From positions 3,832,001 through 3,896,000 of the forward strand of contig CM067541.1 of assembly GCA_034509755.1 (NCBI GenBank): DNA of 64,000 bases. The letters are read 5' to 3'. The position numbers and the translations under genes are program-made. Source of the DNA: Anisodus tanguticus (lineage: Eukaryota > Streptophyta > Magnoliopsida > Solanales > Solanaceae). Each line of letters starts with the position of its first letter. Position 1 is the stretch's first letter. The notes under the pieces were generated by a model, which saw nothing but the letters and a program-made list of their open reading frames with translations, had not been told where the DNA came from and did not search any database. Below are positions 1-12,683 of the stretch, piece after piece.

Positions 1-1600
1 CATTAGGCTTCATGGTATTTTAAAAAAAAATTAAAGTTCAAATCTCGATATATCTCAATATTTATAGTTATTATTAGTATTAAAAAATTACTACAAATTT
101 TCGTAAAGCGTCTTTATTTTCATGTTATACTTGCATACTCAAAGTTGTAAACTATTTTCTGATAAATATTTTAAATAAAACATATTAATCTCCAATATAG
201 ATATAGTTAATAATTGATACGATATTTAAAGTTTTTTATGAAAATTACTTGAAAATGTTAATTCAAATAAGTTTTTATCTCGTAATACAAGAGATGAGAG
301 AGGTATTATTTCTTGATCTCAAAATTTTAGAATTGTTGTTGTTGAATATTTTTTTAGTAATTTTTCATTCTTAATCGGAAAAGCTTATAAAAGGCTATCA
401 TCAATTGAAAGTCATTTTTGACATTGATTTTTCTGAAAACTATTAGACTTATAATATGTAAGAATGATATGAAAATAGAATAATTTTTTACACAAAAGTG
501 AATAGTTGAAATAATTTTTTTGTTCTTTTGGTCCGATCAGATAAAATTTTCAATACTAATAATACTAAATAAATGGATCAAGATAAATCGAAGCTCGACA
601 AAAAAAAAGTTTATACATGTATGGAATATAATATACAATACTATTGCTTAATTTTTTTTATTTTTTAAAAGCGTTTATGTAATAATTTATATTAATTAAA
701 GTTCATTTTTGACATTTTAAATATATGCAATAATTCGACTCATTTTTAATCATTAATTTAAGGTTAATGGGAGTTTATTATCTCATTCAAAATATGAAGG
801 GTATATTATTTCCCACTCTTGAGGGGTAAAGTGGACTTCACACTGTCATATAACAAGTTGTTTGTCTTTTCTGTCTGCTATTTCAGTTTACTGGTGGCAC
901 TGCGCACAATGGAGTGCGTGATGATTGGTGAATATTTGATTATTTTATAGATTGGAAAAAATAAAAGGTACAGTACATGATCTTCTTTTACTTAGAATAA
1001 TTTAAAAAGAAAGAAAAATGTGTGCATTAAATTCAAGTAAATGTATAACCAAGGATAAAAGAAAGAGATTATACGATCACAAATTCAGTGTAATTTCATA
1101 AATGAGGCATGAAGAAGATAGTATGTACGTAGACCTTATCTCTAACTCTTTATGAGAAAATAAAAGTAGATGAAATTATTGTAACTCCAGTTTGTTTTAA
1201 TTAAAATTGGTGATAGTTACATCTAAAATTATGAAAATTTGACAGATATTCCGCCATTAAACAAAAAAAAAAAGAATTCTGTTATCAGAAATTTGGACTT
1301 GAAACTTATGAATGCAAAATATTTTATTGAAAAAAAAATCTTAATGATTCTTATTATACCTTGAAGAGAATTTAGACCTTCTAGTAAGGAAATAAAATTC
1401 ATTTACCAGACATTTATATTAATTTATTAATTTTAGTAGTCAACTAATAAATTTACCTGAAAACATATATAATTACAAAGTTAAATGATATATATAAAAT
1501 AGAATAAATAAAAATATATTCAATAGTCTGACTTAAACATTAAAATGCGAAGATAGATAGGACTATGAGAGGGAGGTGCTATATTTGATGGGAACTGTCA
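1..1600. other. AT-rich intergenic sequence, no gene seen
   Basis: Very AT-rich sequence with no open frame resembling a protein and no terminal-repeat structure I could pair. A run of 13 G at 1605-1617 closes the stretch. Confidence 0.5.
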
Positions 1601-1683
1601 GTGTGGGGGGGGGGGGGTTGAGGGGGAATGAAAGTGACTGTACATATTGTCATGGTTCTTTTTTTTTTTTTTTGATAATTCAG

Positions 1684-2042
1684 GTTTCCAGGCGCAAGCC
1701 TGACTACTTCACTGGTATTACCCAGACGTCCTGGAGATGATGGGACCGGTCCTTCAGCACCCCACCATCAGGTAAATCGCGGGATGTGCACACATGGTCA
1801 GTGTCTGCTTGCGTCCAACGGATCAATGCTACAAGGTTGACCCCCCCACAAGCCCCATCCACAAGGCTTGGCGGAGACCGAACCCACACTGCAACATGCC
1901 CGCGCGGCTTTTAGCGCCCAGGCTTTACCACATGTATGTACCCCGGAGGACGATATCCGGAGGGGAGAATCGAACTTGCGACCCTAAGGCCGCAAAGTTG
2001 ACTCCCTGCCAGCAAGTTGTTAGCGCCCAGGCTTTACCACAT
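1684..2042 (-). repeat. tRNA-derived SINE-like repeat
   Basis: A GC-richer block in AT-rich surroundings. On the minus strand, near 1955-1995, it reads like a tRNA pol III B box (a GTTCGATTCTCC-type motif). The phrase 'ttagcgcccaggctttacca' occurs twice (about 1910 and 2020), so the unit is partly duplicated. The short frames on both strands look like chance products of the GC content. The family is an inference from the B box and local duplication. Confidence 0.45.
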
Positions 2043-2099
2043 TCATTTTCCTAGATTTTTTATAAAATCAATTATAGAATATTTTATTTAAACACTGCT

Positions 2100-3600
2100 A
2101 TTTAATTGTATTTTTTTCGTCTATATTTTAATTTAAACTTGACAGATCCTGACTTCAAGTAAAAATGTCTGAAATTATAAGCGATTAAAGTTCAGGCATT
2201 CTATCTGACCATATATATATAAACTTCAAAATAAATTGTTGAAGTTCAAGATAAAAATAACTTATTCAATCATAACCGAAGTTTATTAAAGAAAAATGAC
2301 TGAACTTTAATCATATATACATGAAATTCGGGCAGAAATCATTAAATTTCAGCCCTATAAAACTTCACATATAGAGGAGTGATAGTCGTTTTCCATTTTG
2401 CTCAAAAAGTCTCCATCAATTATATTTATAATAGTTCTCTTTCTTTTTTCCTCATAAAAGTCTTTGTACTTTTTTTTTAAAGTACTCTATTCAATACCTT
2501 TTGGAAGAAAATTTAACCCCTAAATTTATTTATACTAATTAATGGGGCCTCAAAAATTAGGGTCTAAAGCCATTACTTCATTGGCTTGCCCCTTGAGCCG
2601 GTCCTGCGGGCAATGCATCCATGTCTTGCTCAGTGCTTGATGTTTTTTCTTTCACATAGTTAATAAGAAAAATAAACAGTTTAATTGAAAGTTAAAATAA
2701 TCACAATTGAGATTGAAACTCACATAGTGCAATTAAATTCTGATCTCTTAATCATTTGATTATCAAAAATATTCATTTGGACAGAACCAAAACGTATAAA
2801 TTCCCAATCCTTAAAACGTATAAATTCCCAATTTTTAAATTTTTTGAGTTTCATATCTGATGAACATGTAATATAAATTTCCAATTCTACTTGACGCATG
2901 AATCAATTATAATATGCCGTATGATATTTTTGCAGTGCAATGGCGGGGCCATATATTAAAATTGTTTTTTATTATCTTCAATTAGATCATTTAGTCTGAT
3001 ATTGACATCAAATAAATATATTAAAATAAGTCGGAATATTCCCATAGGAATTAGAATAAAATTTTGGTCATAAATTGAAACGCACATATGGTTGTTAGAG
3101 TATCTCTATATGAAGATTTTGACAGTCAAATAAATCCCAATTTAAATCATAGTATTGCAAGTTTGAAATTCATCACGAGAGACCTTTTTGACCAATTGAG
3201 TAATTTCAATATATGTTTAGGAATTTAAAATGTTGTTTAGGGTAAAATTAAACCGCTCCTTTCAGTGTACTTTAATTAAAGTTATGAAATCACATGACTC
3301 ACATGGTTTTCCTAAATTATCGTTAGTTTTCATTTAATGAGAATTGACAAATGAATAATTTTTTAGGAAAAGCAGTTACATTTCTTTCATATCACATCAT
3401 GGAAAGAGAATTAGCACAAAAAAAGAAGTAAAATTCTCTAATGAGGCCTAAATTTCATGTCTCCATGCATTTATGCACGTTTTCCAAGTCATAATATTCT
3501 AGATCAAAAGAGCAAGGAAATCAAAAATCAAACCAGAGTACTTTTATGAAAATTCAAAAGTTTTGCTAATTAGACTAACAAAATTTGTCTTATTTATGGG
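2100..3600. other. AT-rich intergenic; degenerate 'cttcaagt/tgaa' repeats at 2140-2370
   Basis: No gene seen. Between 2140 and 2370 short words such as 'gaagttca' and 'tgactgaactttaatc' recur in both orientations. They resemble the repeats in the intron of the second GST copy (42000-42430). Confidence 0.35.
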
Positions 3601-3614
3601 AAAAACTATTTTCG

Positions 3615-3870
3615 TCGTCTCAATTTATGTGGCATCATTTCTTCTTTAGTTCGTTTCAAAATGAATGTCACATTTTCTTGACTACTTTTTAATGGCACTA
3701 TCTCTATGTTACCCTTGTTGGGTCCCACTTAATTTTAAAAATATACTTATTGTAAAGAATAGTAAATAAAAATATGCACTAAATTAAGAACAAATTGGTA
3801 AACATAATAAAGTATTTCCTTATTTCTTAAACTTCGTACCCGATCAAATGGTGTCACATAAATTGGGACG
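3615..3870. mobile_element. Foldback MITE-like element
   Basis: The left arm 'cgtctcaatttatgtggca' pairs with the right arm 'tgtcacataaattgggacg' in inverted orientation, about 255 bp apart. The interior is AT-rich and non-coding, as in the MITEs common in Solanaceae gene space. No clear target duplication was resolved. Confidence 0.5.
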
Positions 3871-3879
3871 TAGATGAGT

Positions 3880-5682
3880 ACTATTGATGGAGTAATAATC
3901 ATCCGTTCCATTGTAAGTGGTTGCTTCCATTGTAAGTGGTTGCTTTTACCATTTAGTTTTATTTTAAAATAAGTGGTTTCACCAAAATCAAGAAGACGTT
4001 GAATTTTTTCTTTCAATTTTACCCTTAGGATTTTTACATAACTAAGAAACCATTAAAGAAAAGTCAATTCTTCAAATGATCATTGAACTTGTAGAAAAGT
4101 CTCACTAAAATAAGTTTTGATTTTTTTCGCACACAAGGTCATCAAATTATACTCATTTTGTTTTTGTACATAACAATTATTTTATAAACGTGTCAATTAA
4201 AGTAAAATAGGTGGAGTATTACTGATCCATAATGGAAATCTTGATTTATATCCACTTGCTAAAAGATAAAGAAGAAATGTGTTGTGATGCCTTTTTTCAC
4301 CTTTATCTCATTTTCAGCCTCTTTACTCTTTTATTGATTCTCTCAACCAACATATTCATGTAAAATTAAGAAGCAACTTTATACCTATTTCAAGTAAATG
4401 TTCAGAAGAAAATGCAATGGCAAGATGAGAGGCGAATGTAACATTTTAAGTTATAAAATATGAAAATTCTGATAGAGCGTTTTCTAATAGTTTTGTACGT
4501 GACAGACGGTGGTGGAGCCCTTCTTGTCGAAAGAGTGTTAGTTGATATTATTTCGCTGAAAAATTACACTGTATTGATGTAATTTTTGTATGCATACATA
4601 CTATTATGTTGAACCCTATTAACTTCTTCATGTGTGTTTACTTTGATATATTTAGACTCCCTTCAATGAAAATAATGGCTTTCACTACTGATGATAGTTG
4701 TGTGGATCTTTGGGTCACCCTTTAATGGCCCTATGCATTAACAACCACGTGAAGCCAAATTAGTCAGATAAATAAATTTCAAACACAAATGGCTAGCAAA
4801 AAAAGGTATAAAGAAGAAAAAGTTTAACTGAAGAACGACGACGAATAAAGATGGTATGGAGTGGTTCTTTTTAGTGTGGTCCAAAGTAGATGCCTTGTGA
4901 AACAAAATATAATTGCATATAAATATGAGTTGTACTCTCTATAACGACCATTTCACATGAATAATGCATTTTACGTTAACTCCTATATATGCATACAAAC
5001 AAAGCTATATATTATACTCATCTTACAAATTTCATGTTAAATTCTTAGTTTATTTGTTTTCCCTAATGCACAAAAAAAAAGTGTGTGTTACGACTCTTGA
5101 ACGACAAAATATAAAAACAAGTGTCATCAACAAAGGATATGGCCGGACACGTAGCAAGTATTTCTTCATCTATAATTAGAGGTTTTGAGTTTGAGTACGA
5201 GATCTGTTGGGTATTGAGTCTTCTTTGTAAGGAAACATTTTTATCCCAATATAAAATTTTCTAACGCAAATTAATCATCAATACAATGTAGAATCTAATT
5301 CTCTGTCTTTTCATGAGAATCCTTTGAGATTTTTCTTACTTCTCTTCTCTTCTCTTCTTTTCTCACTAATCATTATCACATACTATGACCTGTGCCAAAA
5401 TGTTTGGTAGCAATATTATAATTTACAAAGTGGTTATCGGAGATTTCTTCGTTTGTACTTTAACTTTCTTCCTTGTTTGTTTTTTTCGCTTTTCCAATTT
5501 TCATGAATAGGGGAAAGGCAAAAAAGAGAGAATTTCACATACCTTCTCAGTTTCCGATTCAGATTTTTTTTTTTTGTGGTTTACGGTAGTACTCAATTCA
5601 GTTCATATAGTTACTATAAATATTTAAATGTTTCAAATTAACTATTTTACCATACTAATACACGGCAGGATAGTACTTCTTA
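3880..5682. other. AT-rich intergenic sequence, no gene seen
   Basis: Only short chance frames. No motif, RNA gene or paired repeat could be supported. Confidence 0.45.
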
Positions 5683-5687
5683 CCTAC

Positions 5688-6037
5688 AGTAAGCTTTCTG
5701 TGTTGCTCGTGAAGTGAAGTGAATATCAAATGACAGTGGTAACCATTGAAGGAGAAGCAGAGGAGCAGAGAGGCAGAGGAGCAGGGGGAATGTGCTGCTC
5801 GAGCTTGAGCAAAATATCTGATGTATTCCACTAAGTAAAATATGATACAATGTTGATATATATATACACCACAATTCATCTAAATAACCTATTAACTACA
5901 CTTTAACTAATTCTCAGCAAACTAACTAAATCACAACAAACTTGTAACTAACTCAACTAACTTGTAACTAACTCAGAATAAATCTTTCATGTGATACACC
6001 TCATGGTACTTTGGTACACTTGTCTAATTCTTTCACA
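5688..6037 (-). repeat. 3' LTR of the copia element (minus orientation)
   Basis: Matches the LTR at 10770-11127 with scattered substitutions and short indels. It is bounded outside by the target duplication CCTAC and inside by a short purine-rich stretch on the minus strand (about 6038-6048). Confidence 0.8.
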
Positions 6038-6049
6038 CACACCCTCAAG

Positions 6050-6714
6050 CTAGGAGATATGAAGATATTCTTCATTCCTAGCTTGGACATCAAATGAGTA
6101 TGCCGCACTCGGCTGAGAGCTTTGGTAAGCAAATCTGCAGGTTGATTTGCAGAAGGCATATAAGCAACATAGATGAGGCCTTCCGGATCTTTTCCCTAAT
6201 GAAATGACAATCAATGTCAATGTGTTTGGTGCGCTCATGGAAGACTAGATTAGCAGCAACTTGAAGAAGCAGATTTACTGTCATTAAACACAGAATCTGG
6301 CAATTGCACATGAATACCAAGTTCCTAATATAAACCAGTGAGTCATACTATCTCTGCAACTGAGGCAGCCAAGGCTCTATACTCAGCCTCAGCTGAACTT
6401 CGGATACTGTAGCATGCTTCTTAGATTTCCAAGATACAGGTGAAGAGCCAAACAATACTAGATAACTTGTAATTGATCTCCTACTATTGACACAAGACCC
6501 CCCAATCTGCATCACAAAACACCTGAAATTGAGGAGTGCTGGAACTGGACATAAGGATACCTGATCCTGGAGCCTATTTAATATATTTGACAAATATGAG
6601 TCCAACATCCATATGTGAGATTTTAGGAGCCTGTATAAATTGACTTAGGCATTATACAACAAAGGCTATAATTGGTATGGTATTTGTGAGATATAATAGT
6701 CTTCCAATTAGTCT
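6050..6714 (-). pseudogene. Copia RNase H / end of reverse transcriptase, broken
   Basis: In several minus-strand frames this reads as the C-terminal part of a copia polyprotein: a 'YLIGRL..YL' like segment near 6700, an 'SRRSITSYLVLFGSSPVSWKSKKHATVS' type RNase H segment near 6400-6500 (only a fragment is cited here by position), and the downstream connection. Frameshifts and stops break it repeatedly. It belongs to the element spanning 5688-11127. Confidence 0.7.
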
Positions 6715-6719
6715 CCTAT

Positions 6720-7037
6720 AGATATCACTTGCCTTCAGAGTTGGAGTTTGTTCATCCAGTTTTCCATGTTTCCATATTGAGAGCATGTATTGAAGATCAT
6801 TCTCGAATTGTACCGATTGACGATGTGAAGATTACAGAGGATTTATCATATGAAGAGGTTCATATTGCTATCCTAGATCGACAAGTCCACAAGTTGAGGA
6901 CTAAAGAAGTAGCCTCCGTGAAAGTTCTTTGGCGGAATAAGAACGTAGAAGAAATGACACGAGAGGCGGAAGAGGAGATGAAACACAAATATCCATACCT
7001 ATTCCAGACCAACGCCGAGGTTCCAAGAAAAACATAA
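6720..7037 (+). pseudogene. Ty3/gypsy polyprotein C-terminal fragment
   Basis: About 100 residues with the hallmark end of plant gypsy integrase polyproteins: 'HPVFHVSILR', then 'SYEEV..ILDRQVHKLRTKEV', then 'VKVLWRNKNVEE.TREAEEEMK' and 'YPYLF'. In this family the segment follows the integrase core and leads into the chromodomain-like tail. It ends at a stop at 7035-7037, about 190 bp before the LTR. Everything upstream is missing, so it is a remnant. Confidence 0.8.
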
Positions 7038-7230
7038 GGTGAGTTCTAATTCTTAATAGTATAATTAATGCTTAAGGACCATGTGAGGTCTGATGTAATG
7101 ATGAATGTTATGTTATGATTATATGGCCCCGTGGAAAAAACAAATATGAGGTTATGTTCTCTAGATACGGGATGGGGATTCGATATGTCACCCCAACATT
7201 TGAGGACGAATATTTCTAAGGGAGAAAGGA

Positions 7231-9215
7231 TGTAACACCCCGTACTTTTGGGCGATGTTTTAAAAAGCTAGACGTATGTAAATAGACCCGAGCGTTGGAT
7301 AATTTTTTTATCATATTCACGTATGCAGATTAAGAAGCTTAGTATATAAAAGGGTGCGGTCCCAACATAATTTAGGACTTAAGAAGTGTGACGACGGGAA
7401 TTGGAGATAATATATTGTATGAATACCGAAAGAGAATACGAACTAGTATCATATTACATGACCATGATAATGAATATATGAAATGTGTTAGAAGTGAGTG
7501 TTATTTACGTGAATTGTGATAAGAATTAATTAAGTGGATAAGTAGCTAGGTGGGAACAATGTCCACGTGGGTTCATGGTACAAAGGATTTGTGTGACTAA
7601 GGTACAAAGACATGGTCTAGTAATGACATGTAGACAAGATTCTAATACTAATTAATACAAGGGACAAAATGATTACATGTCATACGGTCAAATAGGAACT
7701 TAGCACTTCTAGATAGTACTTGTCAATTTAGCTAGAGGCATTTCATTTTAACAATTCTTGGCCAAACTATTCCATACCCTGTAACCTTTTTGTTTGAAGC
7801 AACGTTCTAGTTTATACACAAGATATAAAGTTTCATCTCACATTAATTTAGAGAATCTCAAAAAAAAGGGGGGGGGGGGGGGGGGGGGCAGTATAGGATT
7901 GTATAACTTATAAGGTGAGGCAAGATAAGCATTTGGTCATTATTTCTTATTGAAAAGAAACAAAGAGAAGCTCGTTGCCCAGGTTGGTGTAGCCACGAGA
8001 TTTTAAGTGTGTAATGAAATCAGGGTATGTTAAGGCAAATTATTTCTTTCTTTTGGCATGTTCCGTATAACAAAACGTAACCGTAATAGTGTTCCATAAA
8101 TTATTCTACTCTTAGTAGGTAAGAATGTGCATGTTATTGATTCCTATGTTGAAAGCATGTCTAAATATGTTCCTAAATCCTTATTAAGGTATCTGGAAAA
8201 GGTGTTGATATTCTTAATGTTAGCCGAAGGTACATGTTAATATTTCCAATGCTAGCCGAAGGAACAAGGATATTATGTCATCTGATAAGTTCAGAATGTT
8301 TCATTGTCATTCATGCATTTTCATTTGCATTATATTCATGTATTACCCTGGACCCGCATGTGTTATATACACTACTATATGGTATCAATATGTATATATA
8401 GGGGATGGGGAAAATGGAATGGCGTTATATACGCGTCACCACCTGCAACTGGTATAGATATCACGAAAATAAGATGCACAATGAGGCTAATATGATAATG
8501 ATTATGCCCACAGAGGCCGAAATGATATGATGCCCACAGAGGCTGTTATGGGAAGGAATATGTCAATGTGTGACCAATATATATATATATATATGTATAC
8601 CGCATTTGCATTGTGCATGGAATTTAGGCATATTATGGCCCTCAGAGGTACTTACTACAAGTCGGCTGTTACTATCGGCTGTTACTGTCCGCTATTTTTG
8701 CCGGCTGTTTTCTGTTTCATTTTATTGATATATCCCTGTTATGCTATTGTTCATGCCTGACATACTCGGTACATCAGTAGTACTGACGTCCCTTTTATCT
8801 GGGGGACGTTGCGTTTCATGCCCGTAGGTTCACGTAGGCAAGGAGATGATCCACGTTAGTAGGTTGTTGATCCAACGGATTTTGGAGCACTCCCCTTGTT
8901 ACGGAGTGTCAGTCTAATTTTGGTACGGTATATTTTTGCATACATGGGTATGGCGGGGCCCTGTCCCGACCTTTAGATGTTCGGTACTCTCTTAAAGGCT
9001 TGTAGACGGTGTCATGTGTGTGTAGCAGTCATTTATGGCCTCGTCGGCCTTGGTACGTATGCATATATAAGTTGGGCTTTCTAGTGAAGATTTTATATAG
9101 TCCTTTTTCGGATTAGTCCGTATTTAATTATGATTATGTATTGACCGTATGGTTAGTGATACTCAACAGTTAAGGTCCGGGTGCCCGTCACGACCCTCCG
9201 GTTTGGGTCGTGACA
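7231..9215 (+). repeat. Ty3/gypsy 3' LTR, about 2 kb
   Basis: Bounded by a polypurine tract and by TG...CA ends. It includes a 21-G run (7868-7888), an AT dinucleotide run near 8578-8594, and a terminal perfect 10-bp inverted repeat, GTCACGACCC/GGGTCGTGAC (9187-9214, loop of 8). The many short frames inside are not genes. Confidence 0.7.
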
Positions 9216-9313
9216 TAATTGTACCTTTCCTGCATCTTCTATCAAAATTTTATTTTGTAAGTACTTCTGATTACTAATCATGTGATCAGTTTCACCTGTA
9301 TCCACAATCTATT

Positions 9314-10590
9314 TTAACAATGCTTCTGTGTCAATATTAAATGTCTCTGCCATATTTGCAACAACACCAGTCTCTTCAACTGCAGCTTTGTTCTTGAGCA
9401 AGTTGAGAAGTTATTGGCATTGACTAGGTGTGAATTGATTAGATGTCTTGTACATCTCTTGATTAAACTGATATGGATTATAACTTGGCATGGACTGTGG
9501 TCCCTGTGGTTGATTAAGAAAATGTGAGTGTCCATGCTGATGTTATTCATTTTGACCAAACTACTGATTTTGTGTATGTCTTGTATCATGTTGTTGATGT
9601 TGTGCTTCACCTCTTTGTCTAGTATCATTAAAAGACAGACTTCCTCCTGTCACCACATTTGCCTTTCTTGTTTTTCCTTTAAAGTTTTCAGGATATCCAT
9701 TGAGCCTATAACAATCATCCTGTACATGTCCAGTTTTATGACAAAAATCACACTCCATCAACTTAAAACGGTCTATTTTTAAATGTCCCTTGACATTACA
9801 AAAGTCACAAATTGCATTAGGATTATATGGTTTATTTTGCTTTGGACCTCCACTTCCATTTCCAGCTATTGTGAACATGGCAGAAGATTCCTGCAACTAT
9901 CCTTTGGCTCTCCTCCTGGTTGATCATTGCATATACCTAATTTAGATTTGGCATTTGTTGCATCATTATCACTTGACTCCTTACTTGACTACAGATGTCA
10001 TTAAGTCCCATTAGAAACTGCAACATTCTCTGGTATTGTAGATGATCTACAAACTTCTTTGACTTAGGACAGCAGGCTGGTGGTGGTATGATAGAATCAT
10101 TTTCATCCCAAAGATCCTTGAGTCTTTGAGTAGTACATTGCTACTGAAAGTATTCCTTGCCTCAATGTGAATATCTCTTTATGCAATTGAAAGGCCCTTG
10201 AACTATTTATTTTATCAAATCTATCCTTCAATTCTTCCCATATCATGTAAGAATCAGAATTGAACAACATTTCAATAAGTAGATTCTTGCTCACATTTCC
10301 CATCAATCAAGACACCACAATTGCATTACATCTATCCCAAAGTTAGCTAAATCACCATGAAAGGCTTCTCTCTTTAATGTTCCATCGACAAAGCCTATTT
10401 TATTCTTTCCTAATAGAGCTAATTTCATTGTCCCACTCCACAAAGTGTAATTATTCATTCCGATTAATATAATTCCAACAGACAACGAACCTGGTGCATA
10501 TGAAGGGAAAATGTACAAAGGATGATTGTGATTGATGTTCGTCGCCATTACCGCAGCTCCACTCACCATGTCTTCTCCATTAGTTTCCAT
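9314..10590 (-). pseudogene. Copia gag polyprotein, broken
   Basis: Minus-strand pieces give a copia gag. The N-terminal part (10590-10303) has the 'NYTLWSGTMKLALLGKNKIGFVDG' type motif. A middle UBN2-like part (10306-10100) includes 'WEELKDRFDKIN..RAFQLHKEIFTL'. A zinc-knuckle region lies at 9896-9561 with CxxC-type repeats ('CDFCHKTGHVQDDCYRLNGYP'). Gag packages element RNA into virus-like particles. The parts lie in different frames with stops between them. Confidence 0.75.
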
Positions 10591-10769
10591 CGTTGTTGAT
10601 TTTGTAATCCTCAGACCTCAATTGTAGTTGCGATTAACAATTTTGGTCTCAATTGCACTTGTAATGAACTGATTTTAGTTTCCTCTATTTCAGACACAAA
10701 TCTCTCGAGATCTTCACTGCATGTGATAGAATCTCCCTCGATCTACGCCAGTCGATCGCTCTGATACCA

Positions 10770-11127
10770 TGTAAGCTTTCTGTGTTGCTTGTGAAGTGAG
10801 GTGAAGATCAAATGGCAGTGGTAACCATTGAAGGAGAAGCATAGGAGCAGAGAGGCACATGAGCAGAGGGAATGTGTTGCTCGAGCTTGAGCAAAATATA
10901 TGATGTATTCCACTAAATAAAATAGGATACAGTGTTGATACATATATACACCACAATTCATCTAAACAACCTATTAATTACATTTAACTAATTCTCAACA
11001 AACTAACTAAATCACAACAAACTTGTAACTAACTCAACTAACTAATAACTAACTCAACCAACTAAGAATAAATCTTTCATGTGCTACACCTCATGGTACT
11101 TTGATACACTTGTCTAATTCTTTCGCA
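10770..11127 (-). repeat. 5' LTR of the copia element (minus orientation)
   Basis: Partner of 5688-6037. Its inner end is followed on the minus strand by the TGGTATCAGAGC primer-binding site and its outer end by the CCTAC target duplication. Confidence 0.8.
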
Positions 11128-11132
11128 CCTAC

Positions 11133-12683
11133 AACTTTCTGGCCATATTTTTCGTCAATATGTGTGTGATTTGACTTACTCATAAATTTTATACTACCCC
11201 ATCATCAATCCATCCACTAAGTACATTTTAAATTTCATATTTTGTCTTTTTCCCCTTTGATTTGAGAGTTTTCTTATCTTTCATGTGCAATTTTAATATA
11301 GTCCAATGATAAAAATGAGATAAAATTTTAAAAATTAGTATAATATAATACATATTCGTGAAAACCTTATGTAGGGATAAAAAATTATCAATACCCGATG
11401 TTTACACCAGGACAGTAGATGGTTGTCAAGTGTTTGTATATAGACTTTTAGTATTTAATCATTGCTAATTAACCTACATTCTTACTTCATTAATTAATTC
11501 ACTTAACACAATAAATTACATGACTTGGTTTTGACAAGGTTGCGAATAAGTATTTACCGTATGGGCAAGGAATGAGAAAGCTAGAGCCAAATATGTACAC
11601 GTTTATCACATTAATTTACTACTAGTCAAACATAAAACTATTTGTCTAACAAACTCGTACAAGGTAAGCACGCTGAATCGTATGGACCGTTTGAGTTACG
11701 TGATAATGATTGATACTCCCTCCTCCGCCGTAGAGTAGATATGATGCACTTTTCATTAATACGATTTTTTATACTTAAAAAATAATTTAAGTTTAAATTT
11801 CCTCATTTAACCTTATGAAATATTTTATAATTATAAAAATATTTACTATTTAAAAAAATTTAAAAAGTTATTTTAAATTTTCATACTCTGTCCAACTGCA
11901 TCACGTAAAGTGGAATCGAGGGAGTACTATTTTTCCTTGATAACATGCTACTTTGATGCTGCTGTCCTTTCCTCAATACATCAAATAACTTCCCACCAAT
12001 TTGACATCGAATGGAGAGCCTGAACCCAAGTTTTTCACTTTGTAATCCCCTCCCCAACTCCCATTTCCCTGTGTATAACAATTATGATAAACAATAAAAT
12101 AAAAAGTCAACTAACCGCAAAAATAATATATTTTTTCTTTTTAAAAGTGAAGGTTTCAACTTTCATCTTGAGAACCCCTCCCCTTTTGAAAGACCAGTTC
12201 AAACTCTTTGTTATGAGGTAGGGTCAGAAAACACTCAGTATGAATTTTGCCTGACCACTGAGGAAAAGGAAATGTAAAAGGCAATATAAATTATTATTTA
12301 AAAAAAAAAAAACATACTCCATTGATCAATCATGTTTTTGCCCCAAACTTTAAGCCAAGGAATACAGTTTCCAGAAATTTTTCAAATGTTTCTAGTCTTT
12401 CGAGTAAATGAAGGGATGTGTCAATTCCAGATCTTATGCGAAGTTCCGTGGATTATGAACACTTCCTCATGTGAATTGACATGGAAAAGTCAATCCCTTT
12501 CTACAATTTTGCTGAAGTTTCTAGAGCAACATCGCGCTTAAATACATACACCTTCAAGTGGCATATTGTGCTATCACCAAGAATAGAACTCTTCATTTTG
12601 CCCAAAGTCAATAACTATATACAACGACCCGTGCATTTGGGTGAACTTTCATATGGTTGCTGCACATTTTCCTCCTATGTTCA
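11133..12683. other. Intergenic 3' flank of ETR1
   Basis: AT-rich and non-coding. It holds a MITE (11715-11926) and presumably the ETR1 3' UTR just below 12684. No strong polyadenylation signal could be singled out. Confidence 0.4.
11715..11926. mobile_element. MITE with 'actccctcc' terminal inverted repeats
   Basis: Starts with 'tactccctcc' and ends with 'gagggagta', an inverted pair about 210 bp apart. The interior is AT-rich, with no coding capacity. Confidence 0.55.

Larger units (their letters stand above)
6715..9215 (+). mobile_element. 3' fragment of a Ty3/gypsy retrotransposon nested in copia
   Basis: The opposite strand to the host copia. It starts inside the pol C-terminal end (ORF through 7037), then a purine-rich tract (AGGGAGAAAGGA, 7219-7230), then an LTR from 7231 (TGTAACACCCC...) to 9215 (...CGTGACA). 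The 5' LTR, gag, protease, RT and integrase core are absent. Either a larger gypsy insertion was deleted together with copia pol, or a fragment was captured during repair. Confidence 0.75.
5688..11127 (-). mobile_element. Degenerate Ty1/copia LTR retrotransposon, interrupted by gypsy sequence
   Basis: Two similar LTRs (5688-6037 and 10770-11127) flank the element. The 5-bp target duplication CCTAC lies at 5683-5687 and 11128-11132. Read on the minus strand, the LTR at 10770-11127 is followed by a Met-tRNA type primer-binding site, TGGTATCAGAGC (10769-10758). Next come gag (about 10590-9560) and the start of the protease/GAG-preintegrase region (about 9330-9216). The remaining pol resumes only near 6715 with the end of the reverse transcriptase and RNase H remnants down to about 6050. 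Integrase and most of the RT are missing, and a Ty3/gypsy 3' end occupies their place. Stops and frameshifts are frequent, so the copy cannot be autonomous. Confidence 0.85.

Noticed and set aside
1704..2000. Possible functional tRNA gene
   Set aside because: B-box-like text exists but no cloverleaf or matching A box at the right distance; fits a SINE.
1794..2054. 86-residue plus-strand frame
   Set aside because: Lies wholly in the SINE-like block, has no recognisable domain and overlaps an equal frame on the other strand.
9528..9782. 84-residue plus-strand frame, hydrophobic
   Set aside because: Antisense shadow of the copia gag zinc-knuckle region.
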